This document shows positions 44,340-53,136 of a stretch of 64,000 bases of DNA, in pieces; within the stretch, counting starts at the first letter, position 1, and each line of letters starts with the position of its first letter. Under the pieces are notes generated by a model. That model was given only the letters and a program-made list of their open reading frames with translations, was not told the DNA's origin and made no database searches. Location of the stretch: NCBI RefSeq assembly GCF_900090235.1, contig NZ_LT607750.1, forward strand, positions 632,501 through 696,500, written 5' to 3'. The position numbers and the translations under genes were made by a program. The stretch is from Micromonospora echinaurantiaca (GTDB lineage Bacteria; Actinomycetota; Actinomycetes; Mycobacteriales; Micromonosporaceae).

Positions 44340-44965
44340 CCCGCCTGATCATCTGGCGGCACGGCAACACCGACTGGAACGCCGCCGGCCGGGTCCAGGG
44401 GCAGACCGACGTACCCCTCAACGACCTCGGCCGCGAGCAGGCCCGGGCCGCCGCCCCGCTGCTCGCCGGGCTGCGCCCGGACGCCATCGTCGCCAGCGAC
44501 CTGCGCCGCGCGGCGGACACCGCCGCCGCGCTGGCCGCGGTCACCGGGCTGCCGGTACGCACCGACGCCCGGCTGCGCGAGCGGCACTTCGGGCAGTGGC
44601 AGGGCCTCGAACTGACCGAAGCGGCCCGTCGCTACCCGAGCGAGTACGCCCGCTGGCGGGCCGGCGACCCCGATCCGGGTGCCGGCATCGAGACCCTCGA
44701 CGACCTGGGCAAGCGGATCGGCGCGGCCCTGCAGGACGCCGCCGACGCGGTGGCCGGCGGGACCGTCGTGGTCGCCACCCACGGCGGCGGGGCCCGGCAG
44801 GGCTGCGGCCAGCTGCTCGGCTGGGACCACCAGGTGCTGCGCACCATCGGGTCGCTGCAGAACTGCCACTGGACCGAGCTGCGCCACGACGAGGTGCGGG
44901 GCTGGCACCTGCGCGCCCACAACGTCGGGCTGATCAGCGCGGCGGCCCCGGCCGAGTCGGTCTGA
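44336..44965 (+). CDS. histidine phosphatase family protein (GpgP-like)
   Basis: The 209-residue member of the phosphoglycerate-mutase-like superfamily has catalytic His9 in IIWRHGNTDWN and the second His in VVATHGGGARQG. Position after nadD-rsfS matches mycobacterial Rv2419c, a glucosyl-3-phosphoglycerate phosphatase. That function is plausible by synteny but not proved, since this superfamily is functionally diverse. It is translationally coupled to rsfS. Confidence 0.9.
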   Translation: MTRLIIWRHGNTDWNAAGRVQGQTDVPLNDLGREQARAAAPLLAGLRPDAIVASDLRRAADTAAALAAVTGLPVRTDARLRERHFGQWQGLELTEAARRYPSEYARWRAGDPDPGAGIETLDDLGKRIGAALQDAADAVAGGTVVVATHGGGARQGCGQLLGWDHQVLRTIGSLQNCHWTELRHDEVRGWHLRAHNVGLISAAAPAESV

Positions 44966-45001
44966 GCCACACGGCCCTCGGCGTACCGGGGCGGCATCGG
45001 C

Positions 45002-45007
45002 TAGCGT
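45002..45007 (+). promoter_or_regulatory. -10 element of the degV gene, probable leaderless promoter
   Basis: TAGCGT ends 7 bases before the ATG at 45015. It overlaps a GTG at 45006, which is therefore unlikely to be the start. Confidence 0.5.
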
Positions 45008-45014
45008 GCCGGGC

Positions 45015-45878
45015 ATGCCCGTCGCGGTCGTCACCGACTCCACCGCCTACCTGCCCCCCGAACTGCTCGCCGCCCACCGGCTGACCGTGGTGCCGCTCAC
45101 CGTCGTGCTCAACGGCGCCGAAGGGCTGGAGGGCGTCGAGACGTTCCCGGCCGACGCGACCCGGGCCCTCGGCGGCCGGCGGGTCTCGGTGAGCACCTCC
45201 CGGCCCGCTCCGGAGCAGTTCGCGCAGACGTACCGCCGGTTGCTGGACGACGGCGCGGACGGCATCGTCTCGGTGCACATCTCCGCCGAACTCTCCGGCA
45301 CCGTCGAGGCGGCCCGGCTGGCCGCCGCCGAGTTCGGCGACCGGGTCGCCGTGGTGGACAGCCGCTCCTGCGGCATGGGCCTGGGCTTTCCGGTCGTCGC
45401 GGCCGCCGCGGCCGCCGACCGGGGCGCCGACCTGCCGGCGGTACGCGACGCCGCGCTGGCCACCGTCGCCCGTACCACCATCTGGTTCTACGTCGACACG
45501 CTGGAGTTCCTCCGCCGGGGCGGCCGGATCGGCGCCGCCGAGGCGCTCTTCGGCACCGCGCTGTCGGTCAAGCCGATCATGCACATGCCGGACGGCGCGA
45601 TCGTGCTCAAGGACAAGGTGCGCACCGCGAGCCGGGGCGTGGCCCGACTGGTCGACCTGGCCGTCGAGGCGGCCGGCGACGCCGCGGTGGACCTCGCCGT
45701 GCACCACCTCGCCGCCCCGCAGCGGGCCGAGGCGCTGTTGACGGCGCTGCGCGAGCGGCTCGGCGACCGCCTGCTCGACGCGTACGTCTCGGAGGCCGGT
45801 GCGGTGGTGGCCGCGCACGCCGGCCCGGGCCTGGCGTGCGTGGTGGTGCATCGCCGGCCGGCCCCCGACGGCGGCTGA
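45015..45878 (+). CDS. DegV family fatty-acid-binding protein
   Basis: The 287-residue DegV fold protein has the N-terminal VAVVTDSTAYLPPELL and SVSTSRPAPEQFAQTYRRLL segments. The central VHISAELSGTVEAARLAA and VVDSRSCGMGLGF follow, then the C-terminal YVDTLEFLRRGGRIGAAEAL. Related proteins (FakB) bind fatty acids for FakA-type kinases. No fakA is in the window. Synteny matches mycobacterial Rv2417c, between the phosphatase and comEA. Confidence 0.93.
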   Translation: MPVAVVTDSTAYLPPELLAAHRLTVVPLTVVLNGAEGLEGVETFPADATRALGGRRVSVSTSRPAPEQFAQTYRRLLDDGADGIVSVHISAELSGTVEAARLAAAEFGDRVAVVDSRSCGMGLGFPVVAAAAAADRGADLPAVRDAALATVARTTIWFYVDTLEFLRRGGRIGAAEALFGTALSVKPIMHMPDGAIVLKDKVRTASRGVARLVDLAVEAAGDAAVDLAVHHLAAPQRAEALLTALRERLGDRLLDAYVSEAGAVVAAHAGPGLACVVVHRRPAPDGG

Positions 45879-46002
45879 CCTGCCGGTCCGCGTCGGTCCC
45901 GCCCGGGGCCTGTTCGGACGGTGCCGGTGCCGTCGAGCTGGCAGGGTTGGTCTGACGGGCGTGCGGCCTGGCCAGGCGTGCTGGCGGGGGAGAGGAGCGG
46001 CG

Positions 46003-46770
46003 ATGTCCATAGTGGTGACCGGCGGCGGTCGGGGCGTGGGCCGGGCCGTCGCGGAACGGCTCGCGGCCTCCGGCGACACGGTGGTGGTGATCGAGTACGA
46101 CCACGACGCGCTCGACTGGTTGCGTCAGGTGGCGACCCCGGACCGGCTGGTCGCGGTGGTGGGGGACGCCGGCGACGAGCAGCTCGTCACGCGCGCCGCC
46201 GACCTGGCCGAACGCGCCGGGCCGCTGACCGGGTGGGTGAACAACGCGGCGGTGTTCCGGGACGCCTCGGTGCACTCCACACCCGCGGCCGAGGTGCTCG
46301 ACCTGATCGGGCTCAACCTGCGGCCAACGGTGGTCGGCGCGACCACCGCGGTCCGCCGGTTCCTCGCCGCTGGCACTCCCGGCGCCATCGTCAACGTCTC
46401 GTCGCACCAGGCCCGCCGGCCGGTGCGCGGCTGCCTGCCGTACGCGACCGCGAAGGCGGCGGTCGAGGGGCTGACCCGGGCGCTGGCCGTCGAGTACGGC
46501 CCGCGCGGCATCCGGACCAACGCGGTGGCGCTCGGCTCGATCGCCACCGAGCGGCACGCCGCGTTCCTCGCCGAGCGCGAACCGGCCGAGGCGGAGTGGA
46601 TCGACGTGGAACTGGCCCGGCTGCATCCGGTCGGCCGGATCGGCCGGGTCGAGGAGGTGGCGGAGGCGGTCGCCTACCTGCTGTCGCCGGCGGCGGGCTT
46701 CGTCAACGGGGTGACCCTGCCGGTCGACGGCGGCCGCTCGGTGCTCGGCCTCGATCCGGAAGCACACTGA
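46003..46770 (+). CDS. short-chain dehydrogenase/reductase
   Basis: The 255-residue classical SDR has the cofactor motif TGGGRGVGRA (residues 6-15), NNA at 80-82, and the catalytic set Ser133/134, Tyr147 and Lys151 (NVSSHQARRP, CLPYATAKAAVEG). IEYDHD after beta 2 suggests NAD preference. The start has GAGAGGAG upstream. It is inserted between degV and comEA relative to the mycobacterial order and so belongs to the accessory part. Substrate unknown. Confidence 0.92.
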   Translation: MSIVVTGGGRGVGRAVAERLAASGDTVVVIEYDHDALDWLRQVATPDRLVAVVGDAGDEQLVTRAADLAERAGPLTGWVNNAAVFRDASVHSTPAAEVLDLIGLNLRPTVVGATTAVRRFLAAGTPGAIVNVSSHQARRPVRGCLPYATAKAAVEGLTRALAVEYGPRGIRTNAVALGSIATERHAAFLAEREPAEAEWIDVELARLHPVGRIGRVEEVAEAVAYLLSPAAGFVNGVTLPVDGGRSVLGLDPEAH

Positions 46771-46944
46771 GCTGGTCAGGTCTGAGCCGCTAGCGATCTC
46801 GTTCGCCCACCCACAAGCCGCGACCCTGTAGACCGACAACCGAACCACGGTCTTGCAGGTGATGATCGCCCGCTGCACCGTCGTCACGCTCACTTGGCGG
46901 TGAACTGCGCGGGTCCGGGCCGTTCTGCGCTCTCTGCCTGCGGG
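46771..46944. other. intergenic stretch, nothing identified
   Basis: It lies between the SDR stop and the end of the small minus-strand gene. A short minus-strand frame (beginning near 46887, with VQRAIITCKTVV) runs antisense into the SDR gene. It has no ribosome binding site and is not called. Confidence 0.5.
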
Positions 46945-47133
46945 TCAGAACCGGGACGGCCGGTTGCCGGCCATCCGGAGCGCCCGGAGCCGGTCCTGTG
47001 CCCATCGCAGCGCCGCGCACGGGCCGGTCCGGCCGGCGCACCGGTCGCAGTAGCCCAAGATCCAGTGCCGCCGGATGATTCGCTTGGCCGCAGTCGGCAC
47101 CCACTCCGCCCGCGAGACTTCCCACTCGATCAT
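46945..47133 (-). CDS. small cysteine-containing protein, hypothetical
   Basis: The 62-residue basic protein contains a CxxC-x6-C cluster (GYCDRCAGRTGPCAALRWAQ) and an Arg/Trp-rich flank (IIRRHWILGYC, WAQDRLRALRM), suggestive of a small metal-binding or nucleic-acid-binding protein. The ATG at 47133 is supported by TGGAGGGG 2-8 bases upstream. It is divergent from the small HTH gene across 152 bases, and the two probably form one regulatory unit. Codon use is less GC-biased than the neighbours, consistent with acquired DNA. No family recognised. Confidence 0.65.
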   Translation of the reverse strand: MIEWEVSRAEWVPTAAKRIIRRHWILGYCDRCAGRTGPCAALRWAQDRLRALRMAGNRPSRF

Positions 47134-47221
47134 GGCCCCTCCAGAAACGGCAGGTCCGGCCACCGATCCCCGATCAGGTGACCGGACCGCATCCGGTGTC
47201 GCCCCAACAGCCTCCCTTGCA

Positions 47222-47281
47222 ACGTGCACACCGTCAAGCTTGCAAGTGGCAACGTGTGTAGGTGGCACGTACATACGGTCA
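47222..47281 (+). promoter_or_regulatory. direct-repeat operator candidate in the divergent small-gene promoter region
   Basis: acgtgcacaccgtca (47222-47236) and acgtacatacggtca (47267-47281) match at 12 of 15 positions. A weaker third copy starts at 47252. The downstream copy covers the -10 element of the HTH gene, as expected for autoregulation. Confidence 0.45.
47274..47279 (+). promoter_or_regulatory. -10 element of the small HTH gene, probable leaderless promoter
   Basis: TACGGT ends 6 bases before the GTG at 47286. Confidence 0.5.
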
Positions 47282-47285
47282 GGGC

Positions 47286-47486
47286 GTGCGACTGGTGGCC
47301 CTCTCCGACATCGCGGACATGCTCGGTGGCGTGTCGCGCACCAGGGCCACGGAGATCACGAACCGGGCCACCTTCCCGGCGCCGATCGACACGGTGGCCA
47401 GTGGCAAGGTCCGGGTGTGGGACCGCGCGGACGTGGAAGCGTGGATCAGGAAGTACCGGCCGAACCAAGCGCCGGACGAGAGTTGA
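47286..47486 (+). CDS. small AlpA/excisionase-like helix-turn-helix protein
   Basis: The 66-residue single-domain protein has a MerR-like HTH layout: ALSDIADMLGGVSRTRATEITN, a wing with FPAPIDTVASGKVRVWDRADVEAWI, and a short polar tail. This is the pattern of AlpA-type regulators and excisionases of integrative elements. The GTG at 47286 is preferred over an upstream GTG at 47262 because the -10 hexamer ends 6 bases before it. No integrase, replication initiator or attachment site is recognisable nearby, so it is either a domesticated regulator or the remnant of an element. Confidence 0.75.
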   Translation: MRLVALSDIADMLGGVSRTRATEITNRATFPAPIDTVASGKVRVWDRADVEAWIRKYRPNQAPDES

Positions 47487-47521
47487 CACGACACCCCCCA
47501 TCCGCGTCAGGGGTGCCGTGT
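47486..47521 (+). terminator. terminator of the small HTH gene
   Basis: acacgacacccc and ggggtgccgtgt form a 12-bp stem with one mismatch around a 12-base loop, starting at the last base of the stop codon. Confidence 0.7.
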
Positions 47522-47916
47522 GCGTCTTCGGCCGGCCCAGGCCGCCGTGAGCCGCCTGCTCCCGGCCAGCCCTGGCCGCGCCGCTCCAGCCGCCCAGCGC
47601 CACGGCGGTCCGCTCGCGCGCCTCTATGGCCGCCTCCACCGCGTCTCTCGACCGAGTGACCCGAGGCGCACTGACGCGAGGCGTCGACGGGCGTGACACG
47701 GCGGCCTTCCTGGCTCAGCCCGAACGGCGAAGGGGCTGAACCGTCGCGCTCACCTGATGCCCACCAGCCGGTCGCGCCGCCACCACCGTCACCCATGCGA
47801 GGCATCCGGTAGCACAGCCGCCGCATGATCAGGGCCTTGTCCACAGGGCCGTTGTCTTTCCACAGCCGAGCCTGCACGAGCGTCCGGGGTGGGCCGTGTC
47901 GACCTAGCCTCGCGCC
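47522..47916. other. 395-base stretch before comEA, no gene called
   Basis: Open frames exist on the minus strand (for example one containing SPFGLSQEGRRVTPVDASRQ near 47650-47760), but none has a ribosome binding site or a recognisable family. It may hold remnants of mobile DNA together with the small gene pair. The comEA -10 element is at its end. Confidence 0.5.
47905..47910 (+). promoter_or_regulatory. -10 element of comEA, probable leaderless promoter
   Basis: TAGCCT ends 6 bases before the GTG at 47917. Confidence 0.55.
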
Positions 47917-48897
47917 GTGTCCAATGACGAGGAGGCGGTGGTGCGGCAGCGCCTTCGGCGCCTGCTGCCCGCCACGGCTGCCGATGACGCGGCTGCGCCC
48001 CCTGCTGGGCCGTCCATGGCCGGGATCGTGGCCGATTTGCCCGACCTGTCGCACACCGTCACCGCGCCGTGGCCGTTCGCCGGCGCGCCGCCGGGGCCGG
48101 GACCGGACCGGGCTGGCGGACGTTCTCCCGCTGTCGACGACGGTCCGCTGTCCGGACTCGGCCACGTGCCGATCCGGGCGGCGCTGTCGTCGCGCTCTGC
48201 CTCGTCGGTGCCCGATCCCGAGCCGGTAATGGTGGGCAGCGCGGGGGAGGATGCGCCGTCGTCCCGCTTGCCCGGCCCCGGGGTCTTCGACCCGGGGCGG
48301 CGGGGCGTGCGGGTGCTGGCCGTGGTCGCCGTGCTGGTGGTGCTCGGTGCCGGCTTCTGGGCCTGGCGGTCCCGGCCACGGGCCGAGCCGGTCGTCCCGG
48401 TGGCCACCGCGGCGCCGGCCGGGCCGCTCAGCTCGTCGTTCGCCGAACCGGTGGCGTCGCCGGCCGGCGAGCTGGTGGTGGCCGTGGCCGGCAAGGTACG
48501 CCGACCGGGGCTGGTCCGGGTGCCGGCCGGTGCCCGGGTCGCCGACGCCGTCGAGGCGGCCGGCGGGGCGTTGCCCGGCGTGGACGTGGCCCTGCTCAAC
48601 CCGGCCCGCAAGGTCACCGACGGCGAGCTGATCGTGGTCGGCGTACCGGCGCCGCCGAACCAGGCGGGCGCGCCGGGCGGGCCCGGGACCGACGCGGCAC
48701 CCGGCGGTCGGGTCAACCTGAACACCGCGACGCTGGCGCAGCTCGACTCGCTGCCCGGGGTCGGGCCAGTGCTCGCCCAACGCATCCTCGACCACCGCGA
48801 GCAGCACGGCGGGTTCCGGTCCGTCGGCGACCTGCGCCAGGTGGACGGCATCGGCGACGCCCGGTACGAGCAGCTCAAGGACCTGGTGACGGTGTGA
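47917..48897 (+). CDS. comEA: ComEA family DNA-binding protein
   Basis: The 326-residue protein has a long disordered cytoplasmic N-terminus (about 1-125) and one transmembrane helix (VRVLAVVAVLVVLGAGFWAW, about 131-150). An SLBB domain follows (ELVVAVAGKVRRPGLVRVPA, about 186-245), then a C-terminal double helix-hairpin-helix (RVNLNTATLAQLDSLPGVGP, about 267-326) that binds DNA. The orientation is typical of ComEA. The GTG start is set by the -10 spacing. The stop overlaps comEC (GTGA). Natural transformation has not been shown for this group, so the role is inferred from family. Confidence 0.94.
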   Translation: MSNDEEAVVRQRLRRLLPATAADDAAAPPAGPSMAGIVADLPDLSHTVTAPWPFAGAPPGPGPDRAGGRSPAVDDGPLSGLGHVPIRAALSSRSASSVPDPEPVMVGSAGEDAPSSRLPGPGVFDPGRRGVRVLAVVAVLVVLGAGFWAWRSRPRAEPVVPVATAAPAGPLSSSFAEPVASPAGELVVAVAGKVRRPGLVRVPAGARVADAVEAAGGALPGVDVALLNPARKVTDGELIVVGVPAPPNQAGAPGGPGTDAAPGGRVNLNTATLAQLDSLPGVGPVLAQRILDHREQHGGFRSVGDLRQVDGIGDARYEQLKDLVTV

Positions 48898-51401
48898 GCA
48901 CCCGACACCCGTTCGCTCCCGGCGCCGGCCGAGCCGGCGCACCGGCTGCCGCACCCCGTTCGCGTCAAGCCGTGGGTCCGAACGGCGCGACGAGTCCGGA
49001 CGAGGCAGCGGGCGCGGACGGGGTGACGGGTGGGGATCGGGCGGCGGGGCCGGACCTGCGGCTGGCCGGGCTGGCCGTGGCGGCCTGGCTCGCCGCGCTG
49101 GCCGGGCTGCACCTCACCGCCGTCGGCACGCTGCTGCTCGCGGCGGGGGCGGCCACGCTGGCCGTCCTCGGCGCGCTGCGTCTGCTGGGCGTCCTCGGCC
49201 AGCCGACGGTGCGCCTGCGGCGGTACGGCTGGATCGCTGTCGCGGTGCTGATCGGGGTGGTCTGCGGCGCCAGCGCGACCGCCGCCCGGCTGGCCGTCCG
49301 GGACGCCGGGCCGGTCCGCGCCCTGGTCGACGAGCGGGCCAGCGTCACCGCCGAGCTGGTCGTGCGCGACGATCCCCGGCCGGTCCGCGGCGGCGCCACC
49401 GGCCGGCCGGCGATGTTGCTGGTGGCGGCCGAACTGGTCGGCGTCACCGGCCCGGACGGTCGGCGGGTGGTTGCGCCGGTGCGCGTGTTGGTGCTCACCA
49501 CCGACCCGGGCTGGCGGGGACTGCTGCCCGGGCAGCGCCTCACCGCCGAGGGGCGGTTGGCGGCCCCGCGTGGGGGTGACCTCACCGCCGCCGTGCTGCG
49601 CGCCACCGGTGCGCCCGAGCCGCACGGGCCCGCGCCGACGTCCCAGCGGGCCGCCGGCCAGCTCCGGGCCGGCCTGCAACGCGCCTGCGAGCCGCTGCCG
49701 GACGAGCAGGGCGGGCTGCTCCCCGGCCTGGTGGTCGGGGACACCAGCCGGCTGCCGGCCACGGTGGAAGAGGACTTCCTGGCCACCGGCATGACCCACC
49801 TGAACGCCGTCTCCGGGTCCAACGTGGCGATCGTCGTCGGCGCGGTGCTGCTGCTGGCCCGCTGGGCGCGGGCCGGCCCGTGGCTGGCGGCGGGGCTGTG
49901 CGCCGTGGCGCTGGTGGGCTTCGTCATCCTGGTCCGCCCGTCGCCGAGCGTAGTGCGGGCCGCCACCATGGGCACGATCGGACTGGTCGCGCTGGCCACC
50001 GGCCGGCCCCGGGCCGCGCTGCCGGCCCTGGCCGCGGCGGTCACGGTGCTGGTGCTGGTCGACCCGGAGTTGGCCGGCGACCCCGGCTTCGCGCTCTCCG
50101 TCCTGGCCACCGGTGGCCTGCTGCTGCTCGCGCCACGGTGGCGGGACGGGCTGCGTCGCCGCGGCGTGCCGGCCGGGCTGGCCGAGGCCCTGGCGGTGCC
50201 GGCCGCCGCGCAGCTGGCCTGCGCTCCCGTGGTCGCCGGGATCTCCGGCACGGTCAGCCTGGTCGCGGTGCCGGCCAACCTGCTGGCGGTCCCGGCGATC
50301 GCGCCGGCCACCGTGCTGGGCGTGCTCGCCGCGGCGGTGTCGCCGATCTGGCCGGCCGGGGCCGAGTTCGCCGCCTGGCTGGCGAGCTGGCCGGCGTGGT
50401 GGCTGGTCACCGTCGCCCGGTACGGGGCGCAACTCCCCGCCGGCACTCTGCCGTGGCCGGGCGGCATACCGGGAGCGCTGCTGCTGGCCGGCCTGACCGG
50501 GGCGCTGCTGGTGGCCACCCGACGGCCGCTGGTACGCCGCCTGGTCGCGGTGGTGGCAGTCGCCGTGATGCTCGGCACGCTGCCGGTCCGGCTGGTTGCG
50601 GACGGTTGGCCACCGGCGGGCTGGGTGGTGGCCGCCTGCGCCGTCGGCCAGGGCGACGCGATCGTGCTGCCGGTGAGCACCGGGCGGGCCGTGGTGGTCG
50701 ACGCCGGCCCGGAGCCGGCGGCGGTGGACGCCTGCCTGCGCCGCCTCGGCGTACGGGAGGTGCCGCTACTGGTGATCAGCCACTTCCACGTCGACCACGC
50801 CGGTGGTGTCGCCGGGGTGTTCCGGGGACGCCGGGTCACCGCCGTGCTCGCTCCACCGTGGCCGGAGCCGGAACACGGTCGGGACCTGGTCCGGGGCGAG
50901 GTGGCGGCGCGGGCCGTCGAGCTGCTGACCGCGCCGCCCGGCTGGCGTTGGCGGGCGGGTGGGGTCGAGTTGGCCGCCCTCGGCTCGGCGGCTCCGTTGC
51001 GCGGCACCCGTTCCGACCCGAACAACAACTCGATCGTGCTGCGTGCCGTGGTGTCCGGGGTGCGGATCCTGCTCACCGGCGACGCGGAGACCGAGCAGCA
51101 GCAGGCGCTGCTGGCCGGCGTACCGGCGGCTGAGCTGCGGGCGGAGGTGCTGAAGGTGCCGCACCACGGCTCGGCCTATCAGGACCCGGCGTTTCTCGAC
51201 GCGGTCCGCCCAGCGGTCGCCCTGGTGCCGGTCGGCGCCGGCAACACGTACGGGCACCCGCACCCGGCGCTGCTGGCCCGGCTGGCCCGGGGCGGGGCGC
51301 GGGTGCTGCGCACCGACACCGACGGCGACGTGGCGGCAGTGGTCGGCCGGTCCGGCCTGGCCGTGGTCAGCCGGGGCGTCGACCCGGGCCGGCAGCGCTG
51401 A
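48894..51401 (+). CDS. comEC: ComEC/Rec2 family DNA-uptake channel
   Basis: The 835-residue polytopic membrane protein has an N-terminal DUF4131 region, then the Competence domain (LPGLVVGDTSRLPATVEEDF, MTHLNAVSGSNVAIVVGAVL) with about ten hydrophobic segments. The C-terminal metallo-beta-lactamase domain has HFHVDHAGG at about 628-636, LTGDAETEQQ and VPHHGS. All domains are present, as in full-length ComEC. The GTG at 48894 overlaps the comEA stop by 4 bases. Confidence 0.95.
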   Translation: MSTRHPFAPGAGRAGAPAAAPRSRQAVGPNGATSPDEAAGADGVTGGDRAAGPDLRLAGLAVAAWLAALAGLHLTAVGTLLLAAGAATLAVLGALRLLGVLGQPTVRLRRYGWIAVAVLIGVVCGASATAARLAVRDAGPVRALVDERASVTAELVVRDDPRPVRGGATGRPAMLLVAAELVGVTGPDGRRVVAPVRVLVLTTDPGWRGLLPGQRLTAEGRLAAPRGGDLTAAVLRATGAPEPHGPAPTSQRAAGQLRAGLQRACEPLPDEQGGLLPGLVVGDTSRLPATVEEDFLATGMTHLNAVSGSNVAIVVGAVLLLARWARAGPWLAAGLCAVALVGFVILVRPSPSVVRAATMGTIGLVALATGRPRAALPALAAAVTVLVLVDPELAGDPGFALSVLATGGLLLLAPRWRDGLRRRGVPAGLAEALAVPAAAQLACAPVVAGISGTVSLVAVPANLLAVPAIAPATVLGVLAAAVSPIWPAGAEFAAWLASWPAWWLVTVARYGAQLPAGTLPWPGGIPGALLLAGLTGALLVATRRPLVRRLVAVVAVAVMLGTLPVRLVADGWPPAGWVVAACAVGQGDAIVLPVSTGRAVVVDAGPEPAAVDACLRRLGVREVPLLVISHFHVDHAGGVAGVFRGRRVTAVLAPPWPEPEHGRDLVRGEVAARAVELLTAPPGWRWRAGGVELAALGSAAPLRGTRSDPNNNSIVLRAVVSGVRILLTGDAETEQQQALLAGVPAAELRAEVLKVPHHGSAYQDPAFLDAVRPAVALVPVGAGNTYGHPHPALLARLARGGARVLRTDTDGDVAAVVGRSGLAVVSRGVDPGRQR

Positions 51402-51521
51402 CGGATCGACGGCGATTCCAGCGATAAGGCCTGAATCAACGTAGATGTCTGGATTTGCGCTGAGTGCGGGCTCCGCGAGCGGAGTACCGATGACCAGGCT
51501 GGTTCCGGCAGCGCGGCGTGC

Positions 51522-51527
51522 GAATAT
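51522..51527 (+). promoter_or_regulatory. -10-like element of holA
   Basis: GAATAT ends 7 bases before the GTG at 51535. It overlaps an alternative in-frame ATG at 51526. Confidence 0.4.
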
Positions 51528-51534
51528 GGGCGGC

Positions 51535-52503
51535 GTGACCGCCAGCCTCCCGCCCATTCTGCTCGTCCTCGGCGACGAAGAGCTGCTCGCCACGCGGGCG
51601 GTGTCCGAAGCCGTCGCCCGGGCCCGCAGTGTGGACCCCGACGTGGACGTCCGGGAGTACCAGGCCGGCTCGCTGACCGCCGGCGAGATCGCCGAGATGC
51701 TCAGCCCGTCCCTGTTCGGCGGCCGGCGGGTGCTGGTCCTCCGGTCCGGTCAGGACGCCCGCAAGGATCTGGTCACCGCGCTGCTGGCGTACGTGAAGAA
51801 CCCCGACCCGGAGGTCCAGCTCGTCGTGCTGCACCTCGGCGGCGCCAAGGGCAAGGCGTTCGCCGACGGACTCAAGGCGGCCGGCGCCACGGTCGTGCCG
51901 GCGGCCAAGCTCAAGGGCCACCGGGACCGGGTGGCCTTCGTCCGCGACGAGATCCGCCGCGCCGGCGGCAAGTGCACCGAGGACGCCGCCGAGGCGCTCA
52001 TCGCGGCGGTCGGCAACGACCTGCGCGAGCTGGCCGCCGCCTGCTCCCAGCTGATGGCCGACACCGACGGCCGGATCGGCGCCGACACCGTGGCGCGCTA
52101 CTACCGGGGCCGGGTCGAGGTGACCGGCTTCACCGTGGCCGACGCCGCGATGGTGGGCGACCTGCCGGGGGCGCTGGAGGCGTTGCGCTGGGCGCTGCAC
52201 GTGGGGGTCGACCCGGTGCCGATCGCCGACGCGATCGCCGACGGCGTGCGTACCGTGGCCCGGGTCGCGGCGGCCGGGCGGGGTGACCCGTACCAGTTGG
52301 CGAGCACCCTCGGCATGCCGGCCTGGAAGATCCGCGGCGCCCAGCAGCGGGCCCGCGGCTGGACGCCCGAGGGGCTCGTGCAGGCCATGCAGGCCGCCGC
52401 CGAGTGCAACGCCGCCGTCAAGGGTGGCGCGGACGACCGGGCGTACGCCCTGGAGCGGGCCGTCTTCTCGGTGGCGGCCGCCCGGCAGGGTGGCGCCCGG
52501 TGA
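51535..52503 (+). CDS. holA: DNA polymerase III subunit delta
   Basis: The 322-residue clamp-loader subunit has the N-terminal PPILLVLGDEELLATRAVSEAV, then FGGRRVLVLRSG and LVVLHLGGAKGKAFADGL. The C-terminal part (ADAAMVGDLPGALEALRWAL and MPAWKIRGAQQRARGW) is typical of HolA. The comEA-comEC-holA order is conserved in Actinobacteria. The GTG at 51535 begins the conserved region, and further upstream starts would add an unconserved stretch. The stop overlaps the next gene (GTGA). Confidence 0.93.
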   Translation: MTASLPPILLVLGDEELLATRAVSEAVARARSVDPDVDVREYQAGSLTAGEIAEMLSPSLFGGRRVLVLRSGQDARKDLVTALLAYVKNPDPEVQLVVLHLGGAKGKAFADGLKAAGATVVPAAKLKGHRDRVAFVRDEIRRAGGKCTEDAAEALIAAVGNDLRELAAACSQLMADTDGRIGADTVARYYRGRVEVTGFTVADAAMVGDLPGALEALRWALHVGVDPVPIADAIADGVRTVARVAAAGRGDPYQLASTLGMPAWKIRGAQQRARGWTPEGLVQAMQAAAECNAAVKGGADDRAYALERAVFSVAAARQGGAR

Positions 52504-53075
52504 GCGGAGCGAGCCACGGCTCGTGGGCGACGATCCCGGCCGACGAGGAGCGGTACCGGCCGCTCTACGCCCGGATCCTCGGCCTGCGCTTCGTCAATCC
52601 CGGCGGAGTGCTCTGCTTCCTCTTCTTCGAGGGCGTCGTCGCGCTCGCCGCGCTGCTCGCCCTCGCCGAGCTGGTGACCTGGTGGGCGGTGCTGGTCCTG
52701 CCGGCCGCGGTGGCGGTGATGGTGAAGCTCAACGACATGGTGGCCGCGCTGGTCGTCCGGTCCGCGGCGGCGGTGCCCGAGCAGGAGCGGGAGCGGTTCC
52801 GCCGGCAGATGGAGCCGGTCGTCGGCCGGGCCCAGGTGGAGTGGATCACGCACAGCGTGCCGGGTGTGGTCATCACGTCCGAGCCGCTGCACACCACGCC
52901 CGCCGAGCCCGCCCGAAACGGGTCGGACAGCCAGGACCGGTCGACCGGCGTCGCCCCGGCGACGGGGGCGGGCGGGGCGGATCCGCCGGACGGTCCCGGC
53001 TCGGCGCGCCGGGCGTCGAGCCCACCCGAGACCGGCCCCGGCTCGTCCACCGGCCGTCCGACTCCGCCGACCTGA
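52500..53075 (+). CDS. membrane protein, conserved hypothetical
   Basis: The 191-residue protein has a polar N-terminus, two adjacent transmembrane helices (about 32-75: VLCFLFFEGVVALAALLALA and WWAVLVLPAAVAVMVKL) and a charged segment (VPEQERERFRRQMEPVVGRA). A disordered Ser/Pro/Gly-rich tail makes up the last 60 residues. It is translationally coupled to holA. No known domain is recognised. It ends at the strong hairpin shared with rpsT. Confidence 0.82.
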   Translation: MSGASHGSWATIPADEERYRPLYARILGLRFVNPGGVLCFLFFEGVVALAALLALAELVTWWAVLVLPAAVAVMVKLNDMVAALVVRSAAAVPEQERERFRRQMEPVVGRAQVEWITHSVPGVVITSEPLHTTPAEPARNGSDSQDRSTGVAPATGAGGADPPDGPGSARRASSPPETGPGSSTGRPTPPT

Positions 53076-53136
53076 ACGCCGGTGGCCGTGCAGGCGCACG
53101 TCATCGCCGGCGCGGACCGGTGCCGGAAACGGACAG

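Noticed and set aside
45006..45014. GTG start three codons upstream in the degV gene
   Set aside because: It overlaps the TAGCGT -10 element. The ATG at 45015 is 7 bases after it and begins the conserved PVAVVTDST.
47130..47916. Minus-strand frames between the small HTH gene and comEA
   Set aside because: None has a Shine-Dalgarno or a recognisable family, and they run into the antisense of neighbouring genes. They are left as an unassigned stretch, although a small real gene here cannot be excluded.
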